DNA of 64,000 bases. It comes from Ancylobacter mangrovi. Lineage in GTDB: Bacteria > Pseudomonadota > Alphaproteobacteria > Rhizobiales > Xanthobacteraceae. Below, piece by piece: positions 26,948 through 34,885 of the stretch. Every line of letters starts with the position of its first letter. The stretch's first letter is position 1. The stretch spans positions 558,001 to 622,000 of the forward strand of contig NZ_JANTHZ010000001.1 in NCBI RefSeq assembly GCF_024752355.1. The letters run 5' to 3'. Made by a program: the position numbers and the translations under genes. The notes beneath the pieces are model-generated. The model worked only from the letters and a program-made list of their open reading frames with translations, was not told the DNA's origin and made no database searches.

Positions 26948-28009
26948 TCAGCTCGTCTCCTCGCCCGGCACCTTGGTCTTCTGGTGCAGCGTGTCGCGCA
27001 GATAGAGCTGCTTCAGCGCGACGTAGAACACCACGGTGAGCGGCGTGCCGAGCACCACCCCGACCGGGCCGAACAGCACCGCCAGCGGCAGCAGGGCGAA
27101 CAGCGCCAGCACCGGCGGCAGATGCACCGTGCGCCGCTGCACCAGCGGCATGATGAGGTTGCTCTCCACCTGCTGCACCACGACATAGAGGCCGAGCACC
27201 CAGAACACCGCGCTGCCGCCCTGGGAGAGCGCGATGACCAGCGCCGGCACCGCCCCGACGATGGGTCCGACCACCGGTACGAACTCGGCGAGCCCGGCGA
27301 TGAGGCCGAGGACGAAGGCCGACGGCATGCCGATGAAGTACAGCCCGGCGGTGGTGAACAGTCCGATCAGCAGCATCGAGACGAGCTGGCCGAGCAGCCA
27401 TAGCTGCAACGCGCGCCCGGCATTCTCGGTCGCGCTGGCGACGTTGTCGCGGATCGAGGCGGGGAACACCCGAAGGCATCCCTTCAGGTAGAAGTCCGGC
27501 CGCGCGGCGAGATAGACGCCGCCGACCAGCACCAGCACGATATTGGTGAGCACCCCCAGCAGCCCCGACGTGTAGCCCGCCACGCTCTGGAGGACATTGC
27601 CGCGGCTGGCGAAGCTCTGCGCCTGTTCGGCGAGCCTCGAGCCGAGATCGACAATGCCGAGCCGATCGCCCAGCGCGTCGATCTGCTGGGGAAATTCCTC
27701 GACCAGAGTGGTCATCTGGCCGATGAGCTGGGCGCCGAGCAGCACCGAGACACCGACGCCGAGGGCCAGTATCAGCAGGCACGCCGCGACCAGCGACCAG
27801 CGGGTCGACAGCGGCAGCGCGCGCTCGATAAGCGCGGCGACGCTGCGCAGCATGATGGCGACCAGAATGGCCCCGAAGAACAGCAGCGCGACGCTGACGA
27901 GCTGCCAGGCCAGCAGCGTGAGCACGACCACGCCGACAACGATGAAGGCACCCCGCACGAGCGCGGCCGTATCGGAGAGGCCGCGCGGACGGGATACGGG
28001 CCGGGTCAT
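26948..28009 (-). CDS. AI-2E family transporter (PerM/YdiK-like)
   Basis: 353 residues with the 8-helix AI-2E/PerM topology: two N-terminal helices, a soluble segment (LVEEFPQQIDALGDRLGIVD), then clustered C-terminal helices with LAEFVPVVGPIVGAVPA and QVESNLIMPLVQRRTVHLPP, which are diagnostic. The family exports or conducts small solutes and ions; the specific substrate is unknown. Transcribed alone on the minus strand. Confidence 0.9.
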   Translation of the reverse strand: MTRPVSRPRGLSDTAALVRGAFIVVGVVVLTLLAWQLVSVALLFFGAILVAIMLRSVAALIERALPLSTRWSLVAACLLILALGVGVSVLLGAQLIGQMTTLVEEFPQQIDALGDRLGIVDLGSRLAEQAQSFASRGNVLQSVAGYTSGLLGVLTNIVLVLVGGVYLAARPDFYLKGCLRVFPASIRDNVASATENAGRALQLWLLGQLVSMLLIGLFTTAGLYFIGMPSAFVLGLIAGLAEFVPVVGPIVGAVPALVIALSQGGSAVFWVLGLYVVVQQVESNLIMPLVQRRTVHLPPVLALFALLPLAVLFGPVGVVLGTPLTVVFYVALKQLYLRDTLHQKTKVPGEETS

Positions 28010-28094
28010 TCTGTCTCCATCAATCGAGGTCGCAAGGTTCGCCCGGTAACGCGTGTCAGCGGGGCAGCCGCCGGACGCGAGCGGGCGGTGGGCG

Positions 28095-28637
28095 TCAGGA
28101 CTTCTTGATCACGCCGCAGGCGATCCGGTCGCCCGCATTGCCGGCCGGCTGGCTCACATAGTCGTCCGGGCCGGAATGGATCACGATGGCCGAGCCGTCG
28201 TCGTCGAACAGCGTGGCCTTGCCGGGCTCCAGCGTCACCGCGGTGTCGAGCACCTGAACGCTCATCGTGCCGGCGGCGCCGACGAGCTGGTTCGGCATGT
28301 CGCCCGCATGCGGCCCGTCCGGGTCCATCAGGCCGTGGCGCTTCTGGCGCGGCGCATAGTGCCCGCCAGCGGTCTTGAAGCCGTCCTTCGGGTCGCAGCG
28401 GCCGGTCTGGTGGATGTGGAAGCCGTGCTCGCCCTGCGGGAGCCCGCTCACCTCGACGGCGATGAGGACGCCGTGCAGGGTCTGCCTCAGCGTCGCAGTG
28501 CCGATCTGCGCGCCCTCGGTGTTGATGATGCTCGCGGTGGCGGTCGCGGTCGCGCGGGCGGCCGGTTTCGGCGTTTGCGCGAAGCCGGGCGCGGCGGCGA
28601 GGCAGAGCGCCGCGACGGCGAATGGAAGACGGCCCAT
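28095..28637 (-). CDS. sodC: Periplasmic Cu/Zn superoxide dismutase
   Basis: 180 residues. The signal peptide (LPFAVAALCLAAAPGFAQ) is followed by the SodC domain. Metal ligands are visible in HGFHIHQTGRCD, AGGHYAP, PHAGDMPN and AIVIHSGPDDY. The Cys in TGRCD and in DRIACGVI form the family disulfide. It detoxifies periplasmic superoxide. ATG 28637 is preferred over ATG 28643 because AGGAG lies 6 bases before it and directly abuts the other. A perfect stress-type promoter is located at 28745-28769. Confidence 0.93.
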   Translation of the reverse strand: MGRLPFAVAALCLAAAPGFAQTPKPAARATATATASIINTEGAQIGTATLRQTLHGVLIAVEVSGLPQGEHGFHIHQTGRCDPKDGFKTAGGHYAPRQKRHGLMDPDGPHAGDMPNQLVGAAGTMSVQVLDTAVTLEPGKATLFDDDGSAIVIHSGPDDYVSQPAGNAGDRIACGVIKKS

Positions 28638-28744
28638 GCCCATCTCCTGTGGCTGTGACGGTGACGAGGAACCCCGCCGGCCTTGGCCGGCTGTCCGTCA
28701 GGCCGGCCGATTCCGCCGGCCGGGCGCTCCGCGTCTGCCGGATT

Positions 28745-28769
28745 AACGTTCCGGCCGGAACGCCGTTCC
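28745..28769 (-). promoter_or_regulatory. Sigma-EcfG-type promoter (GGAAC-N16-CGTT) for sodC
   Basis: Perfect match on the minus strand: GGAAC at 28769-28765, 16-base spacer, CGTT at 28748-28745. The leader to the sodC start is about 100 bases. The spacer includes a GTTCCGGCCGGAAC palindrome. Confidence 0.62.
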
Positions 28770-28821
28770 CGCCACCGGGGGGCGAATGTCGCGCCGAGTT
28801 CGCGCGGACCGGCGCGCCGGA

Positions 28822-29877
28822 TCAGTGGCGCGGAGCGGCGCACCGCCCGGCGCCGCAATGGCGGCTGTGGAGCAGGCGGGTGAGCATCTGCGCGCGGCCG
28901 GCGGAGGAGCGCACGGACGCGGCACCAATGCCGAGTTTCCCGCTTTCGAAGGCGGCGATCACGCTGTCATGCACATAGCTGGTGCGGCAGACCGACAATG
29001 TGTTGGCGAGTTGCTCGGCGAGCGGGGCGACCGCCTCGCGGATCTGCCGCCGCCGGCCGCGCTCGCTGGTCTCCGGCGTGACGCGGCCGAGCTGGTCGAG
29101 CACGCCGAGCGATGCGGTCAGGGTACGGAAGTCCTTCAGCGAGATCCGCTGCCCGCTGATGGCCTTGAGGAAGTCGTTCACCTCGTTGGTGCGGACCGGA
29201 TGGATGCGGCCCTCCGCGTCGCGATATTTGAACAGCCGGCTGCCCGGCAGCGTGCGGAGCAGGGTCAGCGCCTCGGCGAGGCGGGCGTCGCGCGCGCTCT
29301 TGCGGATCATCTTGCCGCCCTTGCCCTTGAAGGCGAGCGCGATCTCCTTCCCCTCCACCCGGACATGCGATTTCAGCAGCGTGGTCGCACCCCGGGTGCC
29401 GTTCTCCTCGGCATATTGCTCGCCCCCGGCGCGGATGGCGGTCAGCTCGACGAGCCGGACCACCGCCGCGAGGGCGAGCTGGCGGTCGGGATCGGGCCGG
29501 CGCAGCGCCCGCCGGACCGCCTGGCCGATGGAGACGAGCGCGCCGGCGAGCGCGGCGAGGCGCTGCGCCTTCATCGCCTCGCGCGCCTGGGTCCAGTCGG
29601 GATGGTAGCGGTATTGCAGCCGGCCGGCGGCGTCCTCGCCGACCGCCTGCAGATGCGCCTGCGGGTCGGGCGCGAGGCGCACGTTGCGGTAGGCCGGCGG
29701 CACCGCGAGGCTCCTGAAGCGGGCGAGCGTTTCGGCGTCCTTCAGCACCGCCCCGTCCGCGTCGAGATAGGAGAAGCCGCGCCCGCGCGGGACGCGCCGG
29801 ATCGTCAGCTCGCCGCAGGAGACGAGGCGCAGGCCGAACCGCCGTGCCAGCCGCCTCAGTTCGGTCCTCTCGCTCAT
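28822..29877 (-). CDS. DNA topoisomerase IB (poxvirus/bacterial type)
   Basis: 351 residues, the compact bacterial topoisomerase IB. Landmarks: the N-terminal domain with GFSYLDADGAVLKDAETLARF, catalytic-domain motifs AIRAGGEQYAEENGTRGATTL (first catalytic Arg region), KFRK-like KGKGGKMIRK, ISLKDFRTLTA, and the nucleophilic tyrosine in CRTSYVHDSVIAAFESG. It relaxes supercoils through a 3'-phosphotyrosine. It has its own perfect stress-type promoter at 29909-29933, divergent from another such promoter. Confidence 0.92.
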   Translation of the reverse strand: MSERTELRRLARRFGLRLVSCGELTIRRVPRGRGFSYLDADGAVLKDAETLARFRSLAVPPAYRNVRLAPDPQAHLQAVGEDAAGRLQYRYHPDWTQAREAMKAQRLAALAGALVSIGQAVRRALRRPDPDRQLALAAVVRLVELTAIRAGGEQYAEENGTRGATTLLKSHVRVEGKEIALAFKGKGGKMIRKSARDARLAEALTLLRTLPGSRLFKYRDAEGRIHPVRTNEVNDFLKAISGQRISLKDFRTLTASLGVLDQLGRVTPETSERGRRRQIREAVAPLAEQLANTLSVCRTSYVHDSVIAAFESGKLGIGAASVRSSAGRAQMLTRLLHSRHCGAGRCAAPRH

Positions 29878-29908
29878 CGCGTCACCGTGTCGCCATCACC
29901 GGCGCTAG

Positions 29909-29933
29909 AACGCGCCCCGCCGCGCCGCGTTCC
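29909..29933 (-). promoter_or_regulatory. Sigma-EcfG-type promoter (GGAAC-N16-CGTT) for topoisomerase IB
   Basis: Perfect match on the minus strand: GGAAC 29933-29929, 16-base spacer, CGTT 29912-29909. The predicted transcript starts about 25 bases before the topoisomerase start. It lies back to back with the plus-strand site at 29954. Confidence 0.65.
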
Positions 29934-29953
29934 CGGAGGAGCGGCGAACGGGC

Positions 29954-29978
29954 GGAACGGCGGATGAAGGCCCACGTT
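29954..29978 (+). promoter_or_regulatory. Sigma-EcfG-type promoter (GGAAC-N16-CGTT) for cysteine hydrolase operon
   Basis: Perfect match: GGAAC 29954-29958, 16-base spacer, CGTT 29975-29978. It drives a leader containing a small reading frame (30021-30122) and the cysteine hydrolase gene at 30119. Confidence 0.62.
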
Positions 29979-30020
29979 GATGGGACGCCATATTATCCTG
30001 CCGGCCATGAGGAGGAGGCG

Positions 30021-30122
30021 ATGCACGCGAGGAACGAGGACGCCCGGCCGCGGGGCACGTCACGGGGGGCCGCGGGGAGCCGAACCACCGGGCGCGCCGG
30101 AGCGGGCCGAGCCACGCGATGA
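30021..30122 (+). CDS. Possible 33-residue Arg-rich leader peptide
   Basis: ATG at 30021 is preceded by an unusually strong ribosome-binding site (GAGGAGGAGG at 30009-30018). The frame runs MHARNEDARPRGTSRGAAGS and on to a TGA that overlaps the ATG of the next gene (ATGA). The composition is Arg/Gly-rich. It may be a real small protein, or only a device for coupling translation of the hydrolase. No homology is recognised. Confidence 0.35.
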   Translation: MHARNEDARPRGTSRGAAGSRTTGRAGAGRATR

Positions 30123-30718
30123 CGGAACGACGCGCATCGGCCTTCCACCTCTGCCTCGACATGCAGAGACTGTTCTCGCCGCGCGGTGCGTGGGCGAATG
30201 CGTGGATGGCCGGGGTGCTGCCCAACATCGCCGCCATCTGCGAGAGCTTTGCCGGCCGGACGGTCTTCACCCGCTTCATTCCCGCGCCGCACCCCGACGC
30301 CGAGATCGGCACCTGGCGCGGCTATTACCGGCGCTGGTCGACGCTGACGCTCGAGGAGATCGATGCCGACGAGCTCGCCATCGTCGACGAACTCCGCCCC
30401 TATGCTTCGCGCGCGCCGGTCGCCGACAAGCGGCGCTTCTCCGCCTTCGCCGCGCCCGCGCTGGCGCCGATCCTCAATGGTGCGCACGCCGACACGCTCG
30501 TCGTCACCGGCGGGGAGACCGACATGTGCGTGCTGGCGACGGTGCTGGAGGCGATCGACCGCGGCTATCGCGTGCTGGTGGTCGAAGACGCGGTGTGCTC
30601 CTCCTCCGACCCCGGGCACGAGGCGGCGCTGACCATCTATCGCAACCGCTTCGCCGAGCAGCTCGGTCTCGTCACCACGCGGGAGCTGGTCGAGCAGGTG
30701 GCCGCGCGGGCTCTGTGA
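30119..30718 (+). CDS. Isochorismatase-family cysteine hydrolase
   Basis: 199 residues. The catalytic triad is visible: Asp in FHLCLDMQRLFS, Lys in PVADKRRFSAF, and nucleophilic Cys in VTGGETDMCVLATVLEAID. Such enzymes hydrolyse amides (nicotinamide, N-carbamoyl compounds) or isochorismate; the substrate here is not identifiable. There is no own ribosome-binding site, but the start overlaps the 33-codon frame, suggesting coupled translation from the stress-type promoter at 29954. Confidence 0.88.
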   Translation: MTERRASAFHLCLDMQRLFSPRGAWANAWMAGVLPNIAAICESFAGRTVFTRFIPAPHPDAEIGTWRGYYRRWSTLTLEEIDADELAIVDELRPYASRAPVADKRRFSAFAAPALAPILNGAHADTLVVTGGETDMCVLATVLEAIDRGYRVLVVEDAVCSSSDPGHEAALTIYRNRFAEQLGLVTTRELVEQVAARAL

Positions 30719-30724
30719 CGGAAG

Positions 30725-30749
30725 GGAACGAAGCCCGCGCGGCATCGTT
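30725..30749 (+). promoter_or_regulatory. Sigma-EcfG-type promoter (GGAAC-N16-CGTT) for small membrane protein
   Basis: Perfect match: GGAAC 30725-30729, 16-base spacer, CGTT 30746-30749, about 70 bases before the small gene at 30818. Confidence 0.62.
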
Positions 30750-30817
30750 CTCCGCGAGGCAGGGGACGATGCCGCCGGGGGCACGGCGGGGCAAGCCGCA
30801 GCATCATGGAGGCCATC

Positions 30818-30982
30818 ATGCATGCCCGGACCCTTCTCACCATCGCGCTGGCGCTGATCACCGCGGTCGCGATCGTCTGGTTCATCAGCTCGTTCTTCGT
30901 GCTGCAGGATGAGAACCCGCGCACAAGCCTCGACGCGCCGATTCCGGTCGCGCTCACCGTCCCGGCCGTCGCCTCATCCTGA
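30818..30982 (+). CDS. 54-residue single-pass membrane protein
   Basis: Short frame MHARTLLTIALALITAVAIV with one strong membrane helix (about 5-30) and a short polar C-terminal tail (LQDENPRTSLDAPIPVAL). GGAGG at 30808-30812 is five bases before this ATG; an in-frame ATG at 30806 would overlap that site. The upstream stress-type promoter makes a real gene likely. Family not recognised; small single-helix proteins are common members of alphaproteobacterial stress regulons. Confidence 0.6.
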   Translation: MHARTLLTIALALITAVAIVWFISSFFVLQDENPRTSLDAPIPVALTVPAVASS

Positions 30983-31258
30983 CGGGAGCCGGCTTCGCGA
31001 CGACGGCGGCGCAGCGCGGCCGGTCACAGCGGCCGGCGGTAACATGATAGACAAAAGCCATCATGCTACCTCCACTCCGCGGTGAGACAGGCGCCGTGCC
31101 GGCCGCCGGTGGAACGCCGTGCGTGCGCGGGAATTAACCTAGGTAAATCGCGGACCGGAGGCCCGCCCCCGCGCAGGGCCGACCCCCCGAAGGCTCCTTG
31201 AACGGGAGCACGCGCCGCGGCGCGATCGGACCGACAAACGCATTCTGGAGGTGTCGCC

Positions 31259-31750
31259 ATGCCCCACTTCGCTGGGCGGGTACTTCGTTCCGGAACGACG
31301 GCCGGCCTGCTGATGGCGGCCGTGCTGGCGGGGTGCGCGCGCCGCAAGGGATATACGGCCGTCCAGCCGCTCAACGCGACGAGCCACTGGCTCGATGGCG
31401 GGCGCGCGGCGCGCACGCGGCGGGTCGACCTCGCCCACACGCTTCCCGGCGTCGCCACCCATCTCGCCGCGTCGATGTTCTGGGCCGGCGTGTTCGAGGC
31501 CGCACGGCGCCGCGGCCCGCGCCGGCCGCTGGTGGGCGATGCGGCGGGCGTGGCAGCGCTCGCCGCCTTTGTCGACTATGCGGTGGTGCCGAAACGCCTC
31601 ACGCCGGGCTGGGAGGACGTGGTCGGTTGGCGCGACATCGCGCTTGCCTATGCGGCCATGGCGATCGCCTTCGCCGCCACGGGCGAAAGCTCAATAGAAC
31701 GACTGCGGCGACCGCATAGAACGCCGCTGCGGCTGATGAAGCATAATTAA
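31259..31750 (+). CDS. Conserved hypothetical membrane protein
   Basis: 163 residues with three or four hydrophobic segments (about 14-30, 64-82, 95-110, 126-142). Segments TSHWLDGGRAARTRRVD, HTLPGVATHLAASMFWAGVFEA and AAFVDYAVVPKRLTPGWE resemble a family of unnamed proteobacterial membrane proteins. A GGAGG ribosome-binding site precedes the start. The last 20 residues are basic. The 276-bp gap upstream (30983-31258) shows no gene and no stress-type promoter. Confidence 0.75.
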   Translation: MPHFAGRVLRSGTTAGLLMAAVLAGCARRKGYTAVQPLNATSHWLDGGRAARTRRVDLAHTLPGVATHLAASMFWAGVFEAARRRGPRRPLVGDAAGVAALAAFVDYAVVPKRLTPGWEDVVGWRDIALAYAAMAIAFAATGESSIERLRRPHRTPLRLMKHN

Positions 31751-31883
31751 TCCTGCGGGAGTAGTAAGTTATGTCCGTCAAGCGGAATGAATAGTCGAAT
31801 ATACGTTTCGCCGACGGTTACATTTTACGGAAGCGTTCTTATATGTGCTCGACCACGATCCCTCTCGGGACGAGGAGCAAGCC

Positions 31884-32624
31884 ATGGCTCGCGAAGACCG
31901 CATCGAACTGAAGGCAAGAATGGTCACCGAACGACTGGCGACGCTGAGCGCCCAGCCGCTGGCCGACTTCGCCGTGCTCGAACGCCTGATCTGCCAGCGG
32001 GCGCAGGAAGCGCCGGCCCATGCCGATCTCGTCCGCGAGGGCGAGTCGTCGGCCGGCATCCGGATGATGCTGGGCGGCTGGGCCTGCCGCTACAAGATGC
32101 TGGTGAACGGCCGGCGCCAGCTGCTCAGCTTCGTGCTGCCGGGCGAATTGTGCGATCCCTACATGCACCTGCTCGCCCGCATGGACCATTCGCTGGCCGC
32201 GCTCACGCCGGTCACTTATGCCCAGCTGGGCCGCGAGGAGTCCGAGCGCCTGGTGCACGACCATCCCGCGGTCGCCCGCGCGCTGTGGATCCAGACCATG
32301 TTCGAGATCGGCGTCGAGCGCGAATGGACGGCGAGCCTCGGCCAGCGTGTCGCCTTCCAGCGCCTCGCCCACCTGTTCTGCGACATCTATCTGCGTCTCA
32401 ACATGACCGGCATCGCCGAGGACAACTGGTGCGATTTCCCGCCGACGCAGGGCGATATCGGCGACGCGACCGGCCTGTCCTCGGTGCACGTCAACCGTAC
32501 GCTGCAGGACCTGCGCGCGGCCAACCTCATCACGCTCACCAACAAGCGCCTGTTCATCCGCAATCTCGAGGCGCTGAAGTCGGCCGCGCTGTTCCGCCCG
32601 TCCTATGGCGTGGTGGCACATTAA
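31884..32624 (+). CDS. Crp/Fnr family transcriptional regulator
   Basis: 246 residues. N-terminal cNMP-binding-type beta-roll (RMMLGGWACRYKMLVNGRRQLLSFVLPGEL), dimer helix, and C-terminal winged helix with DIGDATGLSSVHVNRTLQDLRAANLI. The N-terminal Cys cluster of oxygen-sensing Fnr is absent, so it is not a classical Fnr. The start at 31884 has GAGGAG six bases upstream; a GTG at 31845 in frame is less likely. The A/T-rich 133-bp upstream region probably holds its promoter. Confidence 0.9.
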   Translation: MAREDRIELKARMVTERLATLSAQPLADFAVLERLICQRAQEAPAHADLVREGESSAGIRMMLGGWACRYKMLVNGRRQLLSFVLPGELCDPYMHLLARMDHSLAALTPVTYAQLGREESERLVHDHPAVARALWIQTMFEIGVEREWTASLGQRVAFQRLAHLFCDIYLRLNMTGIAEDNWCDFPPTQGDIGDATGLSSVHVNRTLQDLRAANLITLTNKRLFIRNLEALKSAALFRPSYGVVAH

Positions 32625-32702
32625 GGGACCGAGACTAACTTACGTGGTTTCGCGCCCTGCCGAGGTGGCCCATTGTACCGCCACTGAAGGAGCCCGAACA
32701 CG

Positions 32703-32966
32703 ATGACCGATGAACTGGACGTGGCGTTACTCGACCTGTGCATGTGCCAGGCATGGAAGCAGATTCCTCCGGAGATCAAGGAAACCTACGGCGCGGTGAA
32801 CCCGCGGGAACTCCGGCTCAAGCTCGCCCATGCCGTGATCGAGGGTGCCAAGATCTTCGCCGGCGACCCGGACAAAATCGTCGCCTTCGCCCTCTTCACG
32901 CTGCCCTCCCTGCCCAGCGCCTTCGGACGCCCCCATCCGGCCAGCCCGCGCCACCTCGACGCGTAG
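32703..32966 (+). CDS. Small hypothetical protein
   Basis: 87 residues, acidic/helical N terminus (MTDELDVALLDLCMCQAWKQ) with a Cys-Met-Cys, followed by helices and a proline-rich tail. An AAGGAG site lies 10 bases upstream. It sits 78 bases after the Crp-type regulator. Family not recognised. Confidence 0.65.
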   Translation: MTDELDVALLDLCMCQAWKQIPPEIKETYGAVNPRELRLKLAHAVIEGAKIFAGDPDKIVAFALFTLPSLPSAFGRPHPASPRHLDA

Positions 32967-33379
32967 CCGGCCCAAGGGCGGCCCAGGGGAGGCCCCGCGG
33001 AAGCCGCGACGTTCAGCGAGCCCCGCCTTCCCGCCTGCCCTCTCTCGCTCCCCTCGCGAGCGCATGACGCGCGCGAACGCCGCCGCGTCGCCTTATCCTC
33101 ACCTCCCAAAACCTCATCTGCCGACCCATCCGCCGCCGGACATGCCCGTCTGGTGGCGACGAGGCCGTTGCGCCACCCGATCCCGACTTCCTGCCCTCCG
33201 GCCGGAACCTCGCCCGCCGGCCGGCCGTTGACCCATACGGGGACCGGAAAGCCTTCGATCAGGCTCCGGCAGCGCCGCGCGTCAGCCGTGCTCCCCGCCC
33301 CGCCCGCAGCGGCGGGACAGACACCAGACTCATCCACAGGAAGGCGGACGGCGCAGCCCGTCCGCGCAGGGAGAATGTG
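32967..33379. other. 413-bp intergenic region
   Basis: No convincing gene on either strand: open frames here are Arg/Pro/Ala-rich shadows. The only element I can support is the stress-type promoter at 33204-33229, facing the small gene at 33380. Confidence 0.5.
33204..33229 (+). promoter_or_regulatory. Sigma-EcfG-type promoter (GGAAC-N17-CGTT)
   Basis: GGAAC 33204-33208, 17-base spacer, CGTT 33226-33229. The leader to the gene at 33380 would be about 145 bases. Confidence 0.5.
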
Positions 33380-33595
33380 ATGGCCAATGCGAGCCGCAAG
33401 CACATCGGCGTCGGCAGCTCCGGCAAGAAGACCGGCGGCGGCGCGATGACCGACCTGCCCCGGGACACGCTGCCCGAGAACGCGCCGCTGTCCAACCGCG
33501 CCACCAAGCGCCACCCGGAACAGCGGGGCCTCGATTCGAAGGCGGTGCAGACCGACCAGTTCAAGGATCACTCCGCCAATCGCCGCGACGTCTAG
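33380..33595 (+). CDS. Small basic hydrophilic hypothetical protein
   Basis: 71 residues, Gly/Ser/Lys-rich N terminus (MANASRKHIGVGSSGKKTGG), then PENAPLSNRATKRHPEQRGLDSK; predicted disordered, no membrane segment. Composition resembles small stress-induced hydrophilic proteins. ATG 33380 has AGGGAG seven bases upstream; GTG at 33377 is the alternative. A stress-type promoter lies upstream. Function unknown. Confidence 0.72.
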   Translation: MANASRKHIGVGSSGKKTGGGAMTDLPRDTLPENAPLSNRATKRHPEQRGLDSKAVQTDQFKDHSANRRDV

Positions 33596-33657
33596 CGGCG
33601 GCGCCCCGCTCCCGCCCGACGGGCACGGCGCGGGGCGCTTCCTCGCGCCGGCAGCGT

Positions 33658-33683
33658 GGAACGTCCGGTTCGTCTCGTTCGTT
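33658..33683 (+). promoter_or_regulatory. Sigma-EcfG-type promoter (GGAAC-N17-CGTT) for ROK gene
   Basis: GGAAC 33658-33662, 17-base spacer, CGTT 33680-33683; predicted start near 33690, about 44 bases before the ROK gene start at 33734. This position excludes the upstream in-frame GTG at 33656 as the start. Confidence 0.58.
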
Positions 33684-33733
33684 CATGGGAGCGCAACGCG
33701 AAAACGAACACGAACGAGGAGGCGTTTCCCCCC

Positions 33734-34864
33734 ATGGCCAGTGCCGAGCCGAAGACCAAGGAAACGCCTCCCGACGTCGCCGCCCATGGCGGCACCACCC
33801 TGACAGCGGTCACGGTCGACAGCTTCAACGCGCAGCTTCGCGACGAGAACGGCTTCATCGGCGACAGCGTGCGCCGGGCCGCCTTCTTCGAGATCTTCGA
33901 CCGCTGGCGCGCCCTCGGCGACCGCAAGCTCTCGGTGCTGGGCGACACGCCCACCGCCGAGCTCTCCAAGTCGCAGATCGACGAGGCGCTCGCCGACGGC
34001 CGCCCGCACGAGCAGGCGCTCATTCACAGCGCCATCGAAGAATATGCCTGCAAGCTGCTCGCCGTCATCCGGCACCTGATGCGCACGAAGGACTGGCGCG
34101 AGACCCAGCGCATCGTCGTCGGTGGCGGGCTGAGAGGCGGCCGTTTCGCCGAGATCGCGGTCGCGCGCACGGAACTGCTGGCCCGCGCCCACGACATGGA
34201 CGTCGAGTTGCGTCCGATCCGGCACGACCCGGACGAGGCCGGGCTGATCGGCGCCGCCCACCTCGCCCCGAGCTGGATGTTCGCCAGCTTCGAGGACATC
34301 CTCGCCGTCGACATCGGCGGCACCAACATGCGCTGCGGCATCGTGCGGCTCAATCTCGACAAGGCCGAGGACCTGTCCAAGGCGCGCGTGCGCAGCACCG
34401 AGCTGTGGCGCCACGGCGACGAGGAGGTGAGCCGCGAGCAGGTGGTCGAGCGGCTGATCGACATGCTGCAAAAGCTGATCCACGAGGCGGACAAGGACGA
34501 TGTGCGCCTCGCGCCGTTCATCGGCGTCGGATGCCCCGGCTCCATCGCCGATGACGGCACCATCGAGAACGGCGCGCAGAACCTTCCCGGCAACTGGGAA
34601 AGCTCGCGCTTCAACCTGCCCGCCGCGCTATGGCAGGCCATCCCCTCCATCGGCGGTCACGAGACCGCGGTGGTGATGCACAACGACGCGGTGGTCCAGG
34701 GCCTCAGCGAGGTGCCGTTCATGCAGGATGTCGAGCGCTGGGGCGTGCTGACCATCGGCACCGGGCTCGGCAATGCCCGCTTCACCAATCGCGCCCGGGG
34801 CAAGGCTGGCGAGGGCAAGGGAGGCAAGCGCGACGAGCGGAAGGCGGACAAGAAGAAGGACTGA
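33734..34864 (+). CDS. ROK-family protein with circularly permuted domain order
   Basis: 376 residues. Segments normally at the end of ROK kinases come first: a helix then RIVVGGGLRGGRFAE (about 126-140) and HDPDEAGLIGAAHLAP (about 164-179). The normal beginning follows: LAVDIGGTNMRCGIV (phosphate-1 motif, about 190-204), FIGVGCPGSI, VVMHNDAVVQGLSE and LTIGTGLGNARFTN (phosphate-2 motif). The protein then ends in a Lys-rich tail (GKGGKRDERKADKKKD). The ROK zinc motif is absent. It is probably a sugar kinase or a sugar-binding regulator-like protein. A stress-type promoter lies at 33658. Confidence 0.8.
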   Translation: MASAEPKTKETPPDVAAHGGTTLTAVTVDSFNAQLRDENGFIGDSVRRAAFFEIFDRWRALGDRKLSVLGDTPTAELSKSQIDEALADGRPHEQALIHSAIEEYACKLLAVIRHLMRTKDWRETQRIVVGGGLRGGRFAEIAVARTELLARAHDMDVELRPIRHDPDEAGLIGAAHLAPSWMFASFEDILAVDIGGTNMRCGIVRLNLDKAEDLSKARVRSTELWRHGDEEVSREQVVERLIDMLQKLIHEADKDDVRLAPFIGVGCPGSIADDGTIENGAQNLPGNWESSRFNLPAALWQAIPSIGGHETAVVMHNDAVVQGLSEVPFMQDVERWGVLTIGTGLGNARFTNRARGKAGEGKGGKRDERKADKKKD

Positions 34865-34885
34865 CGGGACGGCGCGCCGGTCGCC

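Noticed and set aside
31060-31070. An 11-base identical string ATCATGCTACC also found at 38659-38669, both in intergenic DNA.
   Set aside because: Only two copies, different distances to genes and no symmetry; could be chance.
31784-31807. GGAAT-N15-CGTT before the Crp/Fnr-type gene, a possible stress promoter.
   Set aside because: A mismatch in the -35 and a 15-base spacer, outside the 16-17 of all perfect sites in the window.
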